The translations under genes were made by a program, and so were the position numbers. Source: Cristatella mucedo (lineage: Eukaryota; Bryozoa; Phylactolaemata; Cristatellidae). From it: a stretch of DNA of 64,000 nucleotides. The notes beneath the pieces were generated by a model. The model saw only the letters and a list, made by a program, of their open reading frames with translations, was not told where the DNA came from and made no database searches. Position 1 is the first letter of the stretch. Each line of letters starts with the position of its first letter. Below are positions 34,295-45,139 of this stretch, in pieces. The stretch covers positions 1,938,335 to 2,002,334 of the forward strand of contig WPIO01000076.1 of assembly GCA_009760855.2 (NCBI GenBank), written 5' to 3'.

Positions 34295-34740
34295 ATGCTA
34301 CTTGGAAAGCTATTTGAACATGTTGTTGGGAAAGTTTTATAAATGAAACTTGGTGTAAAACCTAAATGTGTAAAAATGATCGTTTTCGTCACGATGGAGC
34401 TTATAGACATTCTCCTGACGGTATCATCAATAAATTTACTTTAGTTCAGATGAAAAGAGTTTGGAGTAGAAGTATCATCGATGAAATTATTCTGAAATAT
34501 TATTATGCTCAATGTTTACTTGGTTCATATGTTTTATGACTAAGTGAATGTTATTATTCTGAATTCAAAATTTGAGTTCCTGGATTAAAACGTGAATAAG
34601 TTCCACTTGATTTTCTAGCGCCAGGAAATTTTAGTACTAACTAATTACGAATTTTATAGTGCAATTGGAGGTCCATTGTTTATATTCCGATTAGAAACAG
34701 AGAAATACTTTGATTTCGAACTTAAATTATAAGTAAGTGT
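34295..34740 (+). pseudogene. YqaJ-type exonuclease, copy B
   Basis: Collinear with 20649-21062: LFEHVVGKVL near the start, then a frameshift, SPDGIINKFTL (34410-34440), QCLLG and SECYYSEFKI. The Glu-x-Lys core reads VQMKR, so the acidic residue is lost. At least two TGA and two TAA codons interrupt it; one TGA falls where YqaJ relatives have Trp in the DFVVW-like strand. It has the same place, between virion gene and fibre, as in copy A. Confidence 0.6.
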
Positions 34741-34779
34741 GGTATATTTAATAATAAAATGAGTTCAGGTTATGATATA

Positions 34780-35770
34780 AAAGTTTACATTAGAAGGTTT
34801 TCGATTCAATGAATACATGAGCCGAATCATTACAAGTTTTCAAGAATAGTTCCTGTTGTACAAGAAGTCTTAAGCAAGTTTAAAGTTTTAAAAACTGAAT
34901 ATATAGATAGATCGCAAAGTAGATCTTAGTTGCTACGTTACAAAGACTAATTGATATTTATTGTCTGATCTTGATGCTGCAAACGGTATTCTAATTGTGA
35001 ATGTAAGTGATCCTCTGAATTCTTCTGATGCTTTAGCGAAATGTTAAGCGGAATATAATTTCTTAGTATTAGGAAGTGGTACAGTTGATTTCAAAGGACT
35101 GCCAGCTAATAATCTTGGACGTGGGATTAATCCTGGTGATAATGTTAATGTGAGCCAGTTAAGTAATTGTTTTATTAAATCAGATGGCACAATGGCAGCA
35201 GATCTAAACATCAATGGATTTGCTAATCTTTAAGTTATTGGAACTGTAGTAAGACTACTCCCACGATTCTTCCAGATGACTTTTGTGTACCTTACGGCGG
35301 ACTATAGCGTGTCGTGATGGGATGCTTAATGGAAGCCCTGCTACTACTTCTTTGAAAATTAATGGGAATTCAATAGTAAATCTTGCAGATCCTTTTACTC
35401 AGAGTATGCAGCTACTGAAGTATATGTTGATTAAACGATAAATAGCAGCAGCCGTAATACAAATATCTTTTAATCCTAGGTCGATGAATTATATTATAAA
35501 AACTTCAAGGTGCTATTTGTGGACTAGTAAGAATGCTCTACCTTTGATAATGTTTAATGTGATGGTTATTGGTCACTTATTTGCGTTTTATTAAGAAAAG
35601 CAGTTGATACTTTGGTTGTTTCTGAAGACGTAAGTGCATGAAATACTGTAACAACTGGAACCGACTTTAAATATCATGCATTTTTGAATAGAATGCCAGC
35701 TGATTATATTTTTATCGAGAAAATAGGTAATTTAAGAGTCAATCTCTTGGTAAGCCATGTACTCAAGTGA
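34780..35770 (+). pseudogene. phage-tail-fibre-like protein, copy B
   Basis: The helical N-terminal piece SRIVPVVQEVLSKFKVLK matches copy A. DPLNSSDALAKC (35009-35044) is the fibre repeat, followed by LPANNLGRGINPG and KSDGTMAADLNINGFANL (35178-35235). The latter is close to the SDGTMTGDLNMNGNKI strings of phage fibres. The C-terminal part (35640-35740, RMPADYIFIEKIG) aligns with RLPTDYYFTDNLG of copy A. Broken by TAA, TGA and shifts. Confidence 0.7.
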
Positions 35771-35799
35771 GAAATACAAATGAAAAGTTAATACAGTGA

Positions 35800-36195
35800 G
35801 TTCTTTAAATTGTGTAGCTTTAGGCTTGTCTTTGATAAAAGGGAATAGTTTTGCAATCGTGCAAACAGCTTCGTAACAAGTAGATTGGTGATGATAATAT
35901 ACTTCCAAGTATCTTCTTTTAAAAGGCTTTCTTGCAATAAAACATAAATTAGTAGGTTTCTCTCTTGAAACCTTGTTAGTAGAATAATAACAATCAGTGC
36001 AAATTATCTTTCTGTTTTTACCTAAAATACCGGATTAAAATTCTGTCCCTGAGCTGCCCGGTCACAGATATCACATTGTACTTAATCTTTTAACTTTGGT
36101 CTTCAAATAATTTTGGTATACTTACGGTGATCTGTTTTAGATATTCAGTTTCAGATAAAGTCTGAGTAAAAGTTCTACAAAATATTTCCATTTCT
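35800..36195 (-). pseudogene. Cys/His small protein, copy B
   Basis: Minus-strand relic starting MEIFC near 36195. It has CDICDRA, CTDCYYS and KLFPFIKDKPKATQFKEL, each with a match in 19171-19672. Broken by stops and shifts. Same place and opposite strand between fibre and integrase as in copy A. Confidence 0.6.
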
Positions 36196-36230
36196 ATAGA
36201 ATATTATTTTTATCTTTAAAAGAAAGAAAA

Positions 36231-37085
36231 CAGAAGTTAAATATGACCCGGATTTAGATATTAGTCGAGTATTCAAACTAAGACAAAAGAAAATCCCTAA
36301 TAGTTTCTTTGACGCAGTAATACCTATTGAAAGCCGTCAAGCAGGTGTACTGTATAAGCCAACTGAATCCGGGTATAAATATGCATTAAGTGTTATTGAT
36401 GTTGCTAGTAGATGTAAAGACTCGACAACACTTTAAAACCAAATCATCGAAAGACGAAACTGAAGCGATAATTGGTATTTACTTCAAGGGTCCTTTAGAA
36501 TGACCAAATAAGATGAAAGTAGATCAACGATCACAGTTTAGAGGAGAGTTCAAGAAAGAAATGAGTACACGTGGAAAATGTGTGATAAAAGCAACTATCA
36601 AGAAAAGTGTTGCATCAGTTGAAAGAATGAATCGAACAATAGCAGAAGGGCTTTCATTACTCAGTATGAAAAATAATTAGAAAATCTGAAAGCCGGAGAT
36701 TATACGAGAAAAAAATTATGGATTAAGAATCTATCTAAAATTTTAGATTACCTAAGTAGTTTCATTACAAGATAAGCAGGAGAAGAACCAGCTAAAGCTA
36801 TACAATAAGAAAGAATTAGACTAAAGAAACCAGAGCACCATAGAGAAGTAGGAGAACATGCACATTTCTTATTAGAACTTGGAACTTCTGTTAGATACTT
36901 ACTAGAACAAGGTCATTACATAAAGGAAAAAAAGGGCTACAGATCCAATGTAGAGTCAGACTCAGCATATGTTTGCTAGAATACTAGAAATGAAAGACCG
37001 ACCAGTTAAATATTTGCTAAACGATACGAAGAGAAATTTTGTTAGAGAAGAGTTACAAGTTATTCAACAGGAGTGGTTACTTTAG
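36231..37085 (+). pseudogene. retroviral-type integrase, copy B
   Basis: Segments DISRVFKLRQKKIP, YKYALSVIDVASR, MKVDQRSQFRGEF (second Asp), SVERMNRTIAEG (catalytic Glu present), VRYLLEQG and KRNFVREELQ follow the copy A order. The first catalytic Asp (QAD in A) reads QAG. One frameshift (about 36435) and several stops break it. One stop is a TGA exactly where copy A has Trp before PNK. The end overlaps the reversed membrane ORF by about 25 bases. Confidence 0.88.
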
Positions 37086-37420
37086 GTGACGCTTCTGTCT
37101 CATACGAATCTTTCATAAGATCTACAAGTTCTTTTGTCACTATTTTATCGGATAAAGCATGTGTTATCTTCAAAATAAACGTTGAATCGGATTCTATAGT
37201 GGATCTTTTACATTTATCAATTTCAGCAAGAACTCCGTTGACTGTTAATAACATTGTAGATACTGTGGTAAAGTCTGGAATAACATGAGATTGATCAGGA
37301 ACGGAAGGTAAATATGTGCTAGTAATTGTTACTCCTAATACTATGATTATGTCCATAAATTTTAGAGCATATCTGATTTGTTACATTTGTTAGACATGAT
37401 CTGATTGTAGTATTGTATTG
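37060..37420 (-). pseudogene. small membrane protein, copy B
   Basis: 98 open codons (37356-37060) plus a short upstream stretch reaching IRYALKF across one stop. A first hydrophobic helix (MDIIIVLGVTITSTY) is followed by a second weaker one and a charged tail with ALSDKIVTKEL. It aligns with 17895-18303 of copy A and has the same convergent, overlapping position to integrase. The core is the best-preserved frame in copy B, which may indicate slower decay or chance. Confidence 0.6.
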
Positions 37421-37479
37421 CACAACCTCTTTATACCTTTGGTTGGCATACCTTTTCAAAGGTCAGACGTTCAATATAA

Positions 37480-38702
37480 ACTTAAAAATTACCATTCATC
37501 ATCATCATTATCATTTTTTCTGGTACTTGGTTAAGGATATTTTCTTCGTAATCTTCAAAACCTTGTTCATATCCTTCATCATTGAAAAACGCATTATCTT
37601 GTTCTAGCTTATGTTTTTCTCACTTATTTGCTTAGTTTCTTCAATAATTTGCTCGGAAATATTTCTTTTCTCAATCATCAAAGAATAGAAAGTTTCTTCT
37701 ACTTTTTTGTTATCTATTTTACCAATTTTTATTTCTTGAGGTGTATGTGAATGACGGAAATAGACAGTCGGTGAAATATCATTGACCTCCTTAAGTATTT
37801 CTAACATTTCTAAAGTGATATAGTCCAACTTTCCTTAAATACTTTTAAGCTCAAGAAGAGAATCTTTAATGAATTTTGATTTTGAATTAGCAATGGTAAT
37901 AAATATTTGGTTTTTACTCTATGTGAATGTGACAGCCCTCCGCATGACCTGTCGTCAGGCTGGGTAGTGCGACCGAGCAACAAGTCTGCTGGCTCCAACA
38001 CCAAAACCTGTATTCCACGCAACGCCAGCCAAGCCCAGTCTACACACACTAGACGGCTGCCGGGTCGAGGGATCTCTCCCTCCCCTCCCGTTGTACTCCT
38101 CCGGCAACCCTTATATTCCATGCATGTGTTGTTTTTCGCACTGTCGAGCCATTGTTCGTTCCGAACCTGCCCGACAGCTGGCGGCAGTTTGTGGTAGATT
38201 GATGTACCCACAGATGTCGCCAATGCATGGATTTGGGCAGGACTGCCGAGTCATCGTCTGCCCATCCACCGGTCGTGAGCTTGCGGCTTCGTAGGCAGTC
38301 TGAGAGCCCTCGCGAGGTCTCCACCCAGTGCTCGCAGGCTGCAAGCGTCGTGTTCTTCCACAGTGAAATAAAATCTTGTAGTTGTACAGAACCTTCAATC
38401 TCTTTCTCTAATTGCATCTGGCATAATTATTATTTCACTTTTATACTATAGGAATAACTTTGTTTAATATTTTTTTGGAATTCACTGATCCTAGGTTATT
38501 ATACAAAATAAAGTGTCTGAAAGCTCCTTCATTATTTACATTCATATAGTTAGAATAAAAAGCTGCGGTGACAATATAACAACATTGCTTCTATAATATC
38601 AGTAGGGGTATCTGAATTGGTTAATTTCTTTAATAAATTGGCGACCGTTACATTTGTTTCTGGGTAAATGAGAATCATCCTGATCTTTTCTAGTTTTTTC
38701 AT
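37480..38702 (-). pseudogene. reversed hypothetical gene(s) of copy B split by a solo LTR
   Basis: From right to left: an ATG near 38702 (MKKLEKIRMILIYPETN), a shifted continuation to about 38440, a piece starting MPDAIRERD near 38420 into which an LTR has inserted, then a helical, Glu/Lys-rich piece to 37604 and an acidic C-terminus ending at about 37480. It corresponds in place to the Cys-rich ORF of copy A but is not clearly related. Function unknown. Confidence 0.4.
37928..38362. mobile_element. solo LTR with perfect 5-bp target duplication
   Basis: A GC-rich 435-base block begins TGTGACAGCC and ends TTCCACA, flanked on both sides by GTGAA (37923-37927 and 38363-38367). That is the signature of an LTR retrotransposon reduced by recombination. 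A TATA-like cttatattcc lies near 38107 on the plus strand. It interrupts a viral ORF. The small open frames inside it on both strands are not genes. Confidence 0.9.
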
Positions 38703-38869
38703 TCTCCTATATAATATTAATATTATTTGCTAGTATTTTAGTGATAATCTTTTGTACTTTTTTATATAAAAACATAACTATACTGATCCATGATGCATTC
38801 TATTTGACATTGTACGATGGAAAATTAGACAACCCGAGCAAAGGTGCGAGGGGAGGATTATTTTTTACG

Positions 38870-39135
38870 TACAAGTAATAAACATACACCAAGCTACGTC
38901 CGAGATTGCCAGGCCAATCGACCAGGCAAACCAAACAGCCTCTCCTGCGAATAGCAGACCAATTCTTCAAGCTGAATCGCCACAGCTGGTCTCGGAGCTT
39001 CTCTGCTCGCGTTAGGCACTTTCCATCTCACCACATTGGTGCTCCTCTCTGGCTCTCTGCTCTAGAACAAACGTATTTTCCCCGCAGACCGCTTCCTTTT
39101 CGCTCAAAAATTGAGGCACGCAATAGATGGGCTGC
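38870..39135. other. unidentified GC-richer insert
   Basis: A short GC-richer segment between the AT-rich end of copy B and a LINE fragment. It resembles LTR or UTR sequence in composition. No repeat partner or gene recognised. Confidence 0.25.
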
Positions 39136-39139
39136 ACTA

Positions 39140-39705
39140 TTATACTGGAACTACTGAGAGCTGTGATCAATCTGGCAGACCAGTCACTGGCCACGTAGTC
39201 TTAATCGTACTTGTCCGATCACGTTCCATTCACTTTGAGGTTTTGTATCATTCCACAGACCAGTAACCTATGGAGTCCCTTGAGGGTTCGTCCTCGGTCC
39301 TTTGCTATTCTACAGTTATACTCAACCTCTGGGAAAAGGTGTTCAGGCCCAATGAAATAGGCTATCGCTTTTGTACTTGTAATAATTGGCTGTATTTAAT
39401 GTTTAAGCCGTTGGAATATGCGGCAGCCAGTGATAGACTGAATACTTGGCTGGCACACGTTCCATCGGGATGTCCAAAAATTTCCATAAACTAAACAGCG
39501 ATACATCAGAACAGCTTCTTTTAAGACACCCTAAGCTTGTGACTCGACTAGAAGGCTTTGGTGCTCTAATAGGTGATCAAGTTGTGCGACCGTCGCCGTC
39601 TGCTCGGAATTTAGGTGTCGTCTTCGGCAGCCACATAGATTTTAAAAGCTTTTTTAATAGTAATGCTCCCACAGTTAGCCGTTTTCGTATAGATAAGCAT
39701 GCGTA
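39140..39705 (+). mobile_element. CR1-type LINE fragment, left part of a split copy
   Basis: Plus-strand pieces of RT: a GVP-stop-G motif with GLVLGP-like continuation near 39270, then SPSARNLGVVFGSHIDFKSF (39590-39655). Frameshifted and old. It stops at about 39705, and sequence that continues the same LINE region reappears at 45605, so the Ty3/Gypsy block seems to have inserted into it. Confidence 0.7.
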
Positions 39706-39939
39706 ATCAGATTTATTGCAACTGACGAGTGCATGCCCGGCAGCTTCAGGGGTCATCCGGGAAGCCCGGGTGTTAAATTAGCCGGTTTCTTCCCGTGCCT
39801 GCTATCTGCACCTGCTTTCGGGGCCTAAATAAACAACATCTTTCTTCCTTGCACCAACGCGGGCAGAGCAAGCATGCCCACTGTGCTGTCACACATAGTC
39901 CTCAGAGTACCGTGGCTGTGAAGCTTTCCTGCCAGTCCT

Positions 39940-40090
39940 CGTCATATCCCTTGACACGAGCGGGCGAGCGTGAGTGGCGAACGAGACTCTAGCTTTATTC
40001 CTCTCAACGCTACATACAGGAGAGCTCGACGAATAACAGAAGACGTCACTGGCTTAACTATTGGCCTAAGGTTCGGAGTACATTAGTGCT
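39940..40090. repeat. possible LTR remnant, left
   Basis: The stretch from gtgagtggcgaac through ctctcaacgc to ctattggcctaaggt resembles 45140-45310 on the other side of the Ty3/Gypsy body, in direct orientation. A second similarity pairs 39690-39830 with 45490-45600, but in the opposite relative order, so the LTR borders are unresolved. Confidence 0.4.
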
Positions 40091-40721
40091 GATAAAATCT
40101 TGTATGCACGTTTGCAACAGTTTAATGATGGTGACCCATTTGCTGCAGTAGGTGACTCTTAGCCGGTAGGGTGTTCTCGCAAAATTGAAGAGATCCGCAC
40201 ACACTTTCCAATAGCTATAGCAGGGAACTTTTTAAGCCAGTTGATGCATCGGCGGGTTGATATTTTCATTTTCTTGGCACCAGCTGCTAACTGCAACCAT
40301 GTCCTCAATGCGCTGCACTTATGTGCCAGTAGACAAAAATATTTAGCAAGGGTAAGGCACTTTAATGTGCCAAAATGCCCTTCAGGTATAAGCTGCAATA
40401 TATGCCCGCTTTTCAATTTCGAAATTATCGCCTGGTTCCCTGTGAAGACAAAACCACTCATTGTATGTGACTAAGGTCTGTCTGAGGTCACAGGCTCGAG
40501 CCCCGGGGCACATGTGAAGCGCCTGATTAGAGACTAAGTTCTCTTGGGGAGCTATACAAGTGAATTATATTTATGTGATCATGACGAACGACCCTGTATG
40601 ATTTCAGAGCATCCGAGTTGCCAACGCTTTTTGGCCAACCAGCTGGCACGTAGCTAAGCAGTGCTCGCAGAATTAATTTAGCACTGGTTGCCTGTTTGCA
40701 ATCTTCTTGCTGGTCATACAT
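40070..40721 (-). pseudogene. Ty3/Gypsy integrase
   Basis: A linker LILRALLSYVPAGWPKS (about 40640-40700) is followed, past the SINE, by the zinc-binding domain with HILQLIPEGHFGTLKC (about 40360-40410). The start of the catalytic core follows: a VCADLFNF segment carrying the first Asp and a CSKW segment, in another frame, to about 40070. The rest of the core is missing. Integrase inserts the retroelement cDNA. Confidence 0.75.
40432..40575 (+). mobile_element. tRNA-derived SINE, second copy
   Basis: A box-B string (ggtcacaggctcgagccc) is followed by gtgaagcgcctga-tagagactaag-tctcttgggg, matching the SINE at 26972-27125. Inserted in the integrase of the Ty3/Gypsy element. Confidence 0.75.
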
Positions 40722-40904
40722 TGTCAGAGTTTAATTAACCACAACTGCCTCCTGTTTCTGTTAATTCCACTCACGGTCTGAGTAGATTCTGCTTCTTGGT
40801 GCACTGCTGAGTGTATTTGCCAGGAACAGTTATTTTCCAGGCCCATGGACCATGTGAAAATGGTAGGGTATACTCTGCAGGTGCAACTTCTTTAGTTTTT
40901 GTGG

Positions 40905-41200
40905 TTTGATTATATGCAGGCTGGTACCCCTCCTTTCCTAAATAGCTGTTGGGGCATCGTTGAGAGGGGCCTGTGCACAGCTGTGTCCTGCCTCTAATGA
41001 GGCTGGACAGGCCGTTAACCAGCTGGTGAACAGATGGTGGATTCACCATCGGGGTCGGGAACTTACAGCCGTGGTCGAGGAGAGGAGACTCGAGGTGGAG
41101 AGAGGGGCAAGGGAAGTCGTGCTCCTTCTGCTCTGTGAGTAGTTTATAAAATTGTTGGCTTTGGTCATGTGCCAGCGTTATGTGTGCCGTGTGAATCAAA
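40905..41200. other. unidentified insert within RNase H
   Basis: The RNase H reading (ending EPLPRL near 41205) resumes with a VHGPGK-like tether and ANTLSSAP near 40800-40890. The roughly 300 GC-richer bases between interrupt the domain. No family recognised; I saw no second copy in the window. Confidence 0.4.
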
Positions 41201-41480
41201 CCACAGTCTTGGCAATGGCTCTACTATGGGGTTGTTAAGAATGCCAATTAGTGGCTTGTGATCAGTTTCCACAGTGACACGCTGTCTAAATACGTGTGGG
41301 TGGAACCACTCCACACCGAACAGCACTGCTAAATATGTCCATGTACTTGGTGTTCCAGCGTTATATTGCATGAAGCAAATGCAACAGGCCACTTCCTTGT
41401 AGCAGCACTGCTCACAGACCATGTAGTGATGCATCAACCGATAGCTTGACGGGTTTAGGTACATTGCATAAGCCTAAAAA
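41165..41480 (-). pseudogene. Ty3/Gypsy RNase H
   Basis: PKPVKLSVDASLHGL with the first Asp, a frameshift, then VAFASCNITLEHQ-like and RVTVETDHKPLIGIL with a further acidic residue. This is the standard Ty3/Gypsy RNase H strand order. Degrades the RNA strand during reverse transcription. One stop replaces Gly after HGL. Confidence 0.8.
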
Positions 41481-41559
41481 TGATGCTGCCGTATCTGCCT
41501 CCATAAGGCCCCTCTGTGTGAACAATTGTGGAGTCACTATATGTAACCTTTCTTTAAAG

Positions 41560-43050
41560 ATTCTCTGAGGTTTCTGCATGCGATGTAAGATGCGATCTAC
41601 CTTAGTAAGATCTAGTAAACAGAGCTCGTCACCTCAAGACCCAATACCATCATCTCTGTGTTCTTAACTTGTTGACCAACTTAGCCCTGCCATAACCGAG
41701 ATTTGTAATGCTTCTGGGAAAAAGGGGTTGTACCAAAGTCCTTCAAATCGGCAATCGTTGGACCCACACTTAAAAAGCCTGGATTAGATACAGACGCCCT
41801 TGCAAATAGTCACCCAGTTTCCTTTATTCCTTTCTTTTCAATGACTCTGTAACAAATAGTCGCTAAGCTGCTGGCTGCACATATTAAAAAGAATGAAATG
41901 TCAAAAACATTTGAATCAGGATTCAAGAGGCAGCACTCCACTTAAACTGCTCTCATCCGTGTTGAAAATGACTTTCTATATGGTAAAGATGACGGGAATG
42001 TCACTACCCTAGCTCTGCTAGATGTATCAGCTGCCTTCGACACCATCGATCGTGATGTTCTAATTGAACGATTGAGAATAACGATTGGTCTGGCAGACGA
42101 GGTACTGGCGGGGTTGAAATCGTATATGTCCGATCATGTTTAATCCGTGTCGTGTGGAGGTCAGGTCTAGCACACGACATGGGTCACATGTGGACTCACT
42201 CAATGGTTCGTGATTAAGGCCAAGGGTATAGGATATCACTTTTATGCCAACAATACTAAGCTATATTTGTCATTCAAACCGTCAGAATCTGCTGAGACAG
42301 CTGATAATCTGAATGGTTGCCTTGCCAACATTATATCCTGGATGTCGGAAAACCTCTTGAAACTAAATAACGATAAAACCGAACTGCTGCTCATAGTGGA
42401 CCCTAAGTGTATGGCTGGAACAAATGGCTTTTCTCTTCTAAAAGGTGATGCTGTTATAAGACAATCGCCACATGCTCGAAATTTAGGTGAAGTTCTCGAC
42501 AGCTGCCTCAATTTTAAAAGCCTCATTCAGAAGACTGCTTCTACAGCTAGCCATCACGTCCGATCACTATCCAAGATTAGGAGCTTTCTTCCCCAGTGGC
42601 ATGCAAAAAACTTAACTTGCTAATTTATTATGGCTCGTCTTGATGATTGTCACTTCCTTTTGGCTGGGCTACCAAACAAAGCAACTTGATCACAGCAGGA
42701 TGCCTGTGAATACGGCTGCACGGCTAATTTTCAAGCTTGAGCTCTGAAGGTCCCAGACTGTGGAGTTCACTTCCACATATCTTATGCAACGACAACTAAT
42801 CACCTGCTGCCGACTAAGGCTCATCTTTTTCATTGGTCCTGAGCTGCTACTTCGATGCTACTGACTATCTCAATTGCTCTCCTGACTCCGCTATGGTTCC
42901 CACATTCTCTATGTATCATGAGATGCAGTATTTGGGTCACCGAAAGCCTACCGAATGCCTCTTAGGCTGTTGGTGGGCTATAAAAAACTCTCCCGCGAAA
43001 CACCCGCTTAGTTTTTACGGTTCTGTGGAGTTACAGATGGAAATACATTA
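41560..43050 (+). mobile_element. second CR1-type LINE, nested in Ty3/Gypsy
   Basis: RT domain pieces: DPIPSSL near 41640, a SGF-RQHST-like segment near 41930, TLALLDVSAAFDTIDRDVL (42005-42060, motif A intact), then the open frame 42210-42623, in which the active site reads Y-A-N-N instead of Y-A-D-D (42243-42254). It then has SPHARNLGEVL and a CR1 C-terminal part. Both catalytic Asp residues of motif C are changed, so the copy is dead. Distinct from the 23.9 kb subfamily. Confidence 0.85.
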
Positions 43051-43950
43051 CATTACATTGCTATCTCATTTATTTCTTCGAAGGCCTCGATTTGACCAGC
43101 ATCCTAGCACCAGGACACTTCCTTTTGGGTCAGCTGGTGTACTGGAGTAAACACCTCATATAGTCTCGGACAAAACTTAGCAAGGTAGGTGACTATGCCC
43201 CGAAGTCAGGAGATATTTACCTTTGACGCTGGTGTGTGAAGGTAACAAACAGCTTGCATCTTTAAGAGGTTTGGCCTAATAAATACTCTCAGAAAAAAGC
43301 GCATGCTCTAGATATCGGACTTCGGTCGGGCAGAAGCAGCACTTTTCCTCATTGAGGCCCAAGTTAATTTCCCGGCAACTCTAGAGGACCTGTCCCAAAC
43401 GCTCATCTTGTTCTTCTAGGGATTGTCCCACGACCAGGACATCATCAATATCCTTGTGAATGCCAGTAATATCAGAAAAGGCATCAACAATAACGCAATG
43501 AAATAGTTAGTTCCGGTGCAGATGCAACACCAAATGCCATATGCAGGTATCTGTACCAAAAAGGGTGATGCTATTGTGGTTAGCAGGCTACTGGCAAGGT
43601 CAAAGGCCACTTGCAGGAATCCGGACGTAGCTTCTAACGTGCTGAAATACGTGGAACCGGGGAGGGGGTCGTAAATATCACCTCTCTTGTCTGCAGCTGG
43701 CGATGCTCATGGTTAATCAATGTACCTTGAACCATTTTTGATGCACAGTTTGTCAGTGTCGGGTTTGATGACAAGTACGACACGGATAACCTAATCTGTA
43801 GCTTCTTTTACTCGGGCCAGAACACCTTAAGAGACCATGTCGTTAAGTTGCTTCTGTAGTTAAGCACAATATTTGAAGGGGATGCCATGTGCAGGCTGAA
43901 TGACAGGCTGGGCTTCATTACGCAGTTTCATTCTACATTCTACCGGAAGA
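43050..43950 (-). pseudogene. Ty3/Gypsy reverse transcriptase
   Basis: The motif-C region reads DIDDVLVVGQSLEEQDERLG (about 43380-43440), with the usual Tyr changed to Asp but both catalytic Asp kept. It is followed by INLGLNEEKCCF, a YLAKF segment and a connection-domain HQLTQKEVSW-like piece. Frameshifts and stops break it. Confidence 0.8.
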
Positions 43951-44116
43951 GACGAACTTAGCCGAAAATGTCTGCAAACTATTTGCGCTTGGCAAGTCCC
44001 GGATTAGCAGGCAAAGCCTGCTCATTTACTATACCCAGGTCTGTGAGACTCGGCAGACTAAGTAGTAATAGAACATCTGCCTTGACTATTGTAAACTCCA
44101 GCATTATCCGTTTCCT

Positions 44117-44308
44117 TTAATAGACTGCTGCAAAAGTGTTGCAGCCACATACTTGTAATGAGGTACCACCATAAGCATGCCGCTTGGCATTGGCGTGCTC
44201 AATGGACCCATCGCTAAGGCAGTAATATGGAATATATGACCTCACGTTACACGCTGCCCCAGTATCTAGCTGGACGTTAAATTCGCGGTCAAACAGCATG
44301 AGTCTCAC
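44117..44308 (-). pseudogene. Ty3/Gypsy aspartic protease
   Basis: NVQLDTGAACNV carries the D-T-G active-site triad of retropepsins. It lies between gag and RT on the same strand. Cuts the Gag-Pol polyprotein. The open frame is short (63 codons), and the flanks are frameshifted. Confidence 0.8.
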
Positions 44309-44389
44309 TTCCCAAATAGAAGTCGCTTTGCCGACACCAAAGTTACATCAACATGAGCTTGTAGCAGGATGGCAATAACCCTAAGATGT

Positions 44390-44890
44390 CACAGCATTGC
44401 TGATGTCACCCGCACAAAGCTCGACCTGTTTGCACACCGATCGGTCATGGCTTTTTTCCAGAGTTAGAACACGTATTTCCATACGCATGGCACTTTTCTG
44501 GGTGGATGTTAAGCACCGCAGTAGTGGCACGGCTTTATTGTTGCCGAATTGCATGCTCGGCTCCGCCCAGAAACGACGTGTCAAGTCACTGTCTAGATCT
44601 GTAGCAGATGTGTCAAGCAGAGACGTACTCATGTTGCCAAATTACAATCCTTTAACCTTTAGAGATCGCCATATGTCCACCTCCGTCTCAAGTGACAGCT
44701 CGAACTCCAATAGGAGCTTTTCCCATACAGTGTTGGATGAAAAATTTATTACGACGTCATTTCGAGTTATCATGGGATTTTCCTCCACATAGTAGCCGCA
44801 AGACTCAGCAAGTCGAAGCAAATCCGATGCAAATGTATCCACAAACTCGCAATCTTGTTGACTAACGGTGAAGGAATACAGAGCGTTCGC
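44390..44890 (-). pseudogene. Ty3/Gypsy gag C-terminal part with zinc knuckle
   Basis: FVDTFASDLLRLAESCGY (near 44830) is the retrotransposon Gag capsid signature region. Further on a frame gives KPCHYCGA and HPPRK (44510-44560), a CCHC-like zinc knuckle in which part of the pattern is lost. The N-terminal gag is not seen. Packages element RNA in virus-like particles. Confidence 0.7.
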
Positions 44891-45139
44891 ATATCATGTT
44901 TCTATTGGGAAATGAGTTAACTTCCCAGGACCTTATTTGGGTCGTCCTTGCCTTCAGCATTCTGCCACACAAACGCTAAACATATTTCTGTCTCATCACT
45001 TCTAAACGTGGTCAGCAAAATAGCAATCTTCGTTGGACCGTCTTTCCAGCCTTTTTCATTCGCCCGTAAGTAAAATTCAAAGTGCTCCTGTTGTATCGTA
45101 GTGGCGCCGGCGGCAGCAGTTCTTCTTGTGGAGTCTCAC

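Noticed and set aside
5520-37085. Alternative genetic code (TGA as Trp, TAA/TAG as Gln) in the viral genes
   Set aside because: All three stops occur, aligned to Trp, Gln, Glu, Tyr, Gly, Arg and Phe in the other copy, and frameshifts are also common. This is ordinary pseudogene decay.
37810-38451. Several overlapping open frames of 70-140 codons on both strands
   Set aside because: They lie within or across the solo LTR; GC-rich LTR sequence gives chance open frames and none continues a known domain.
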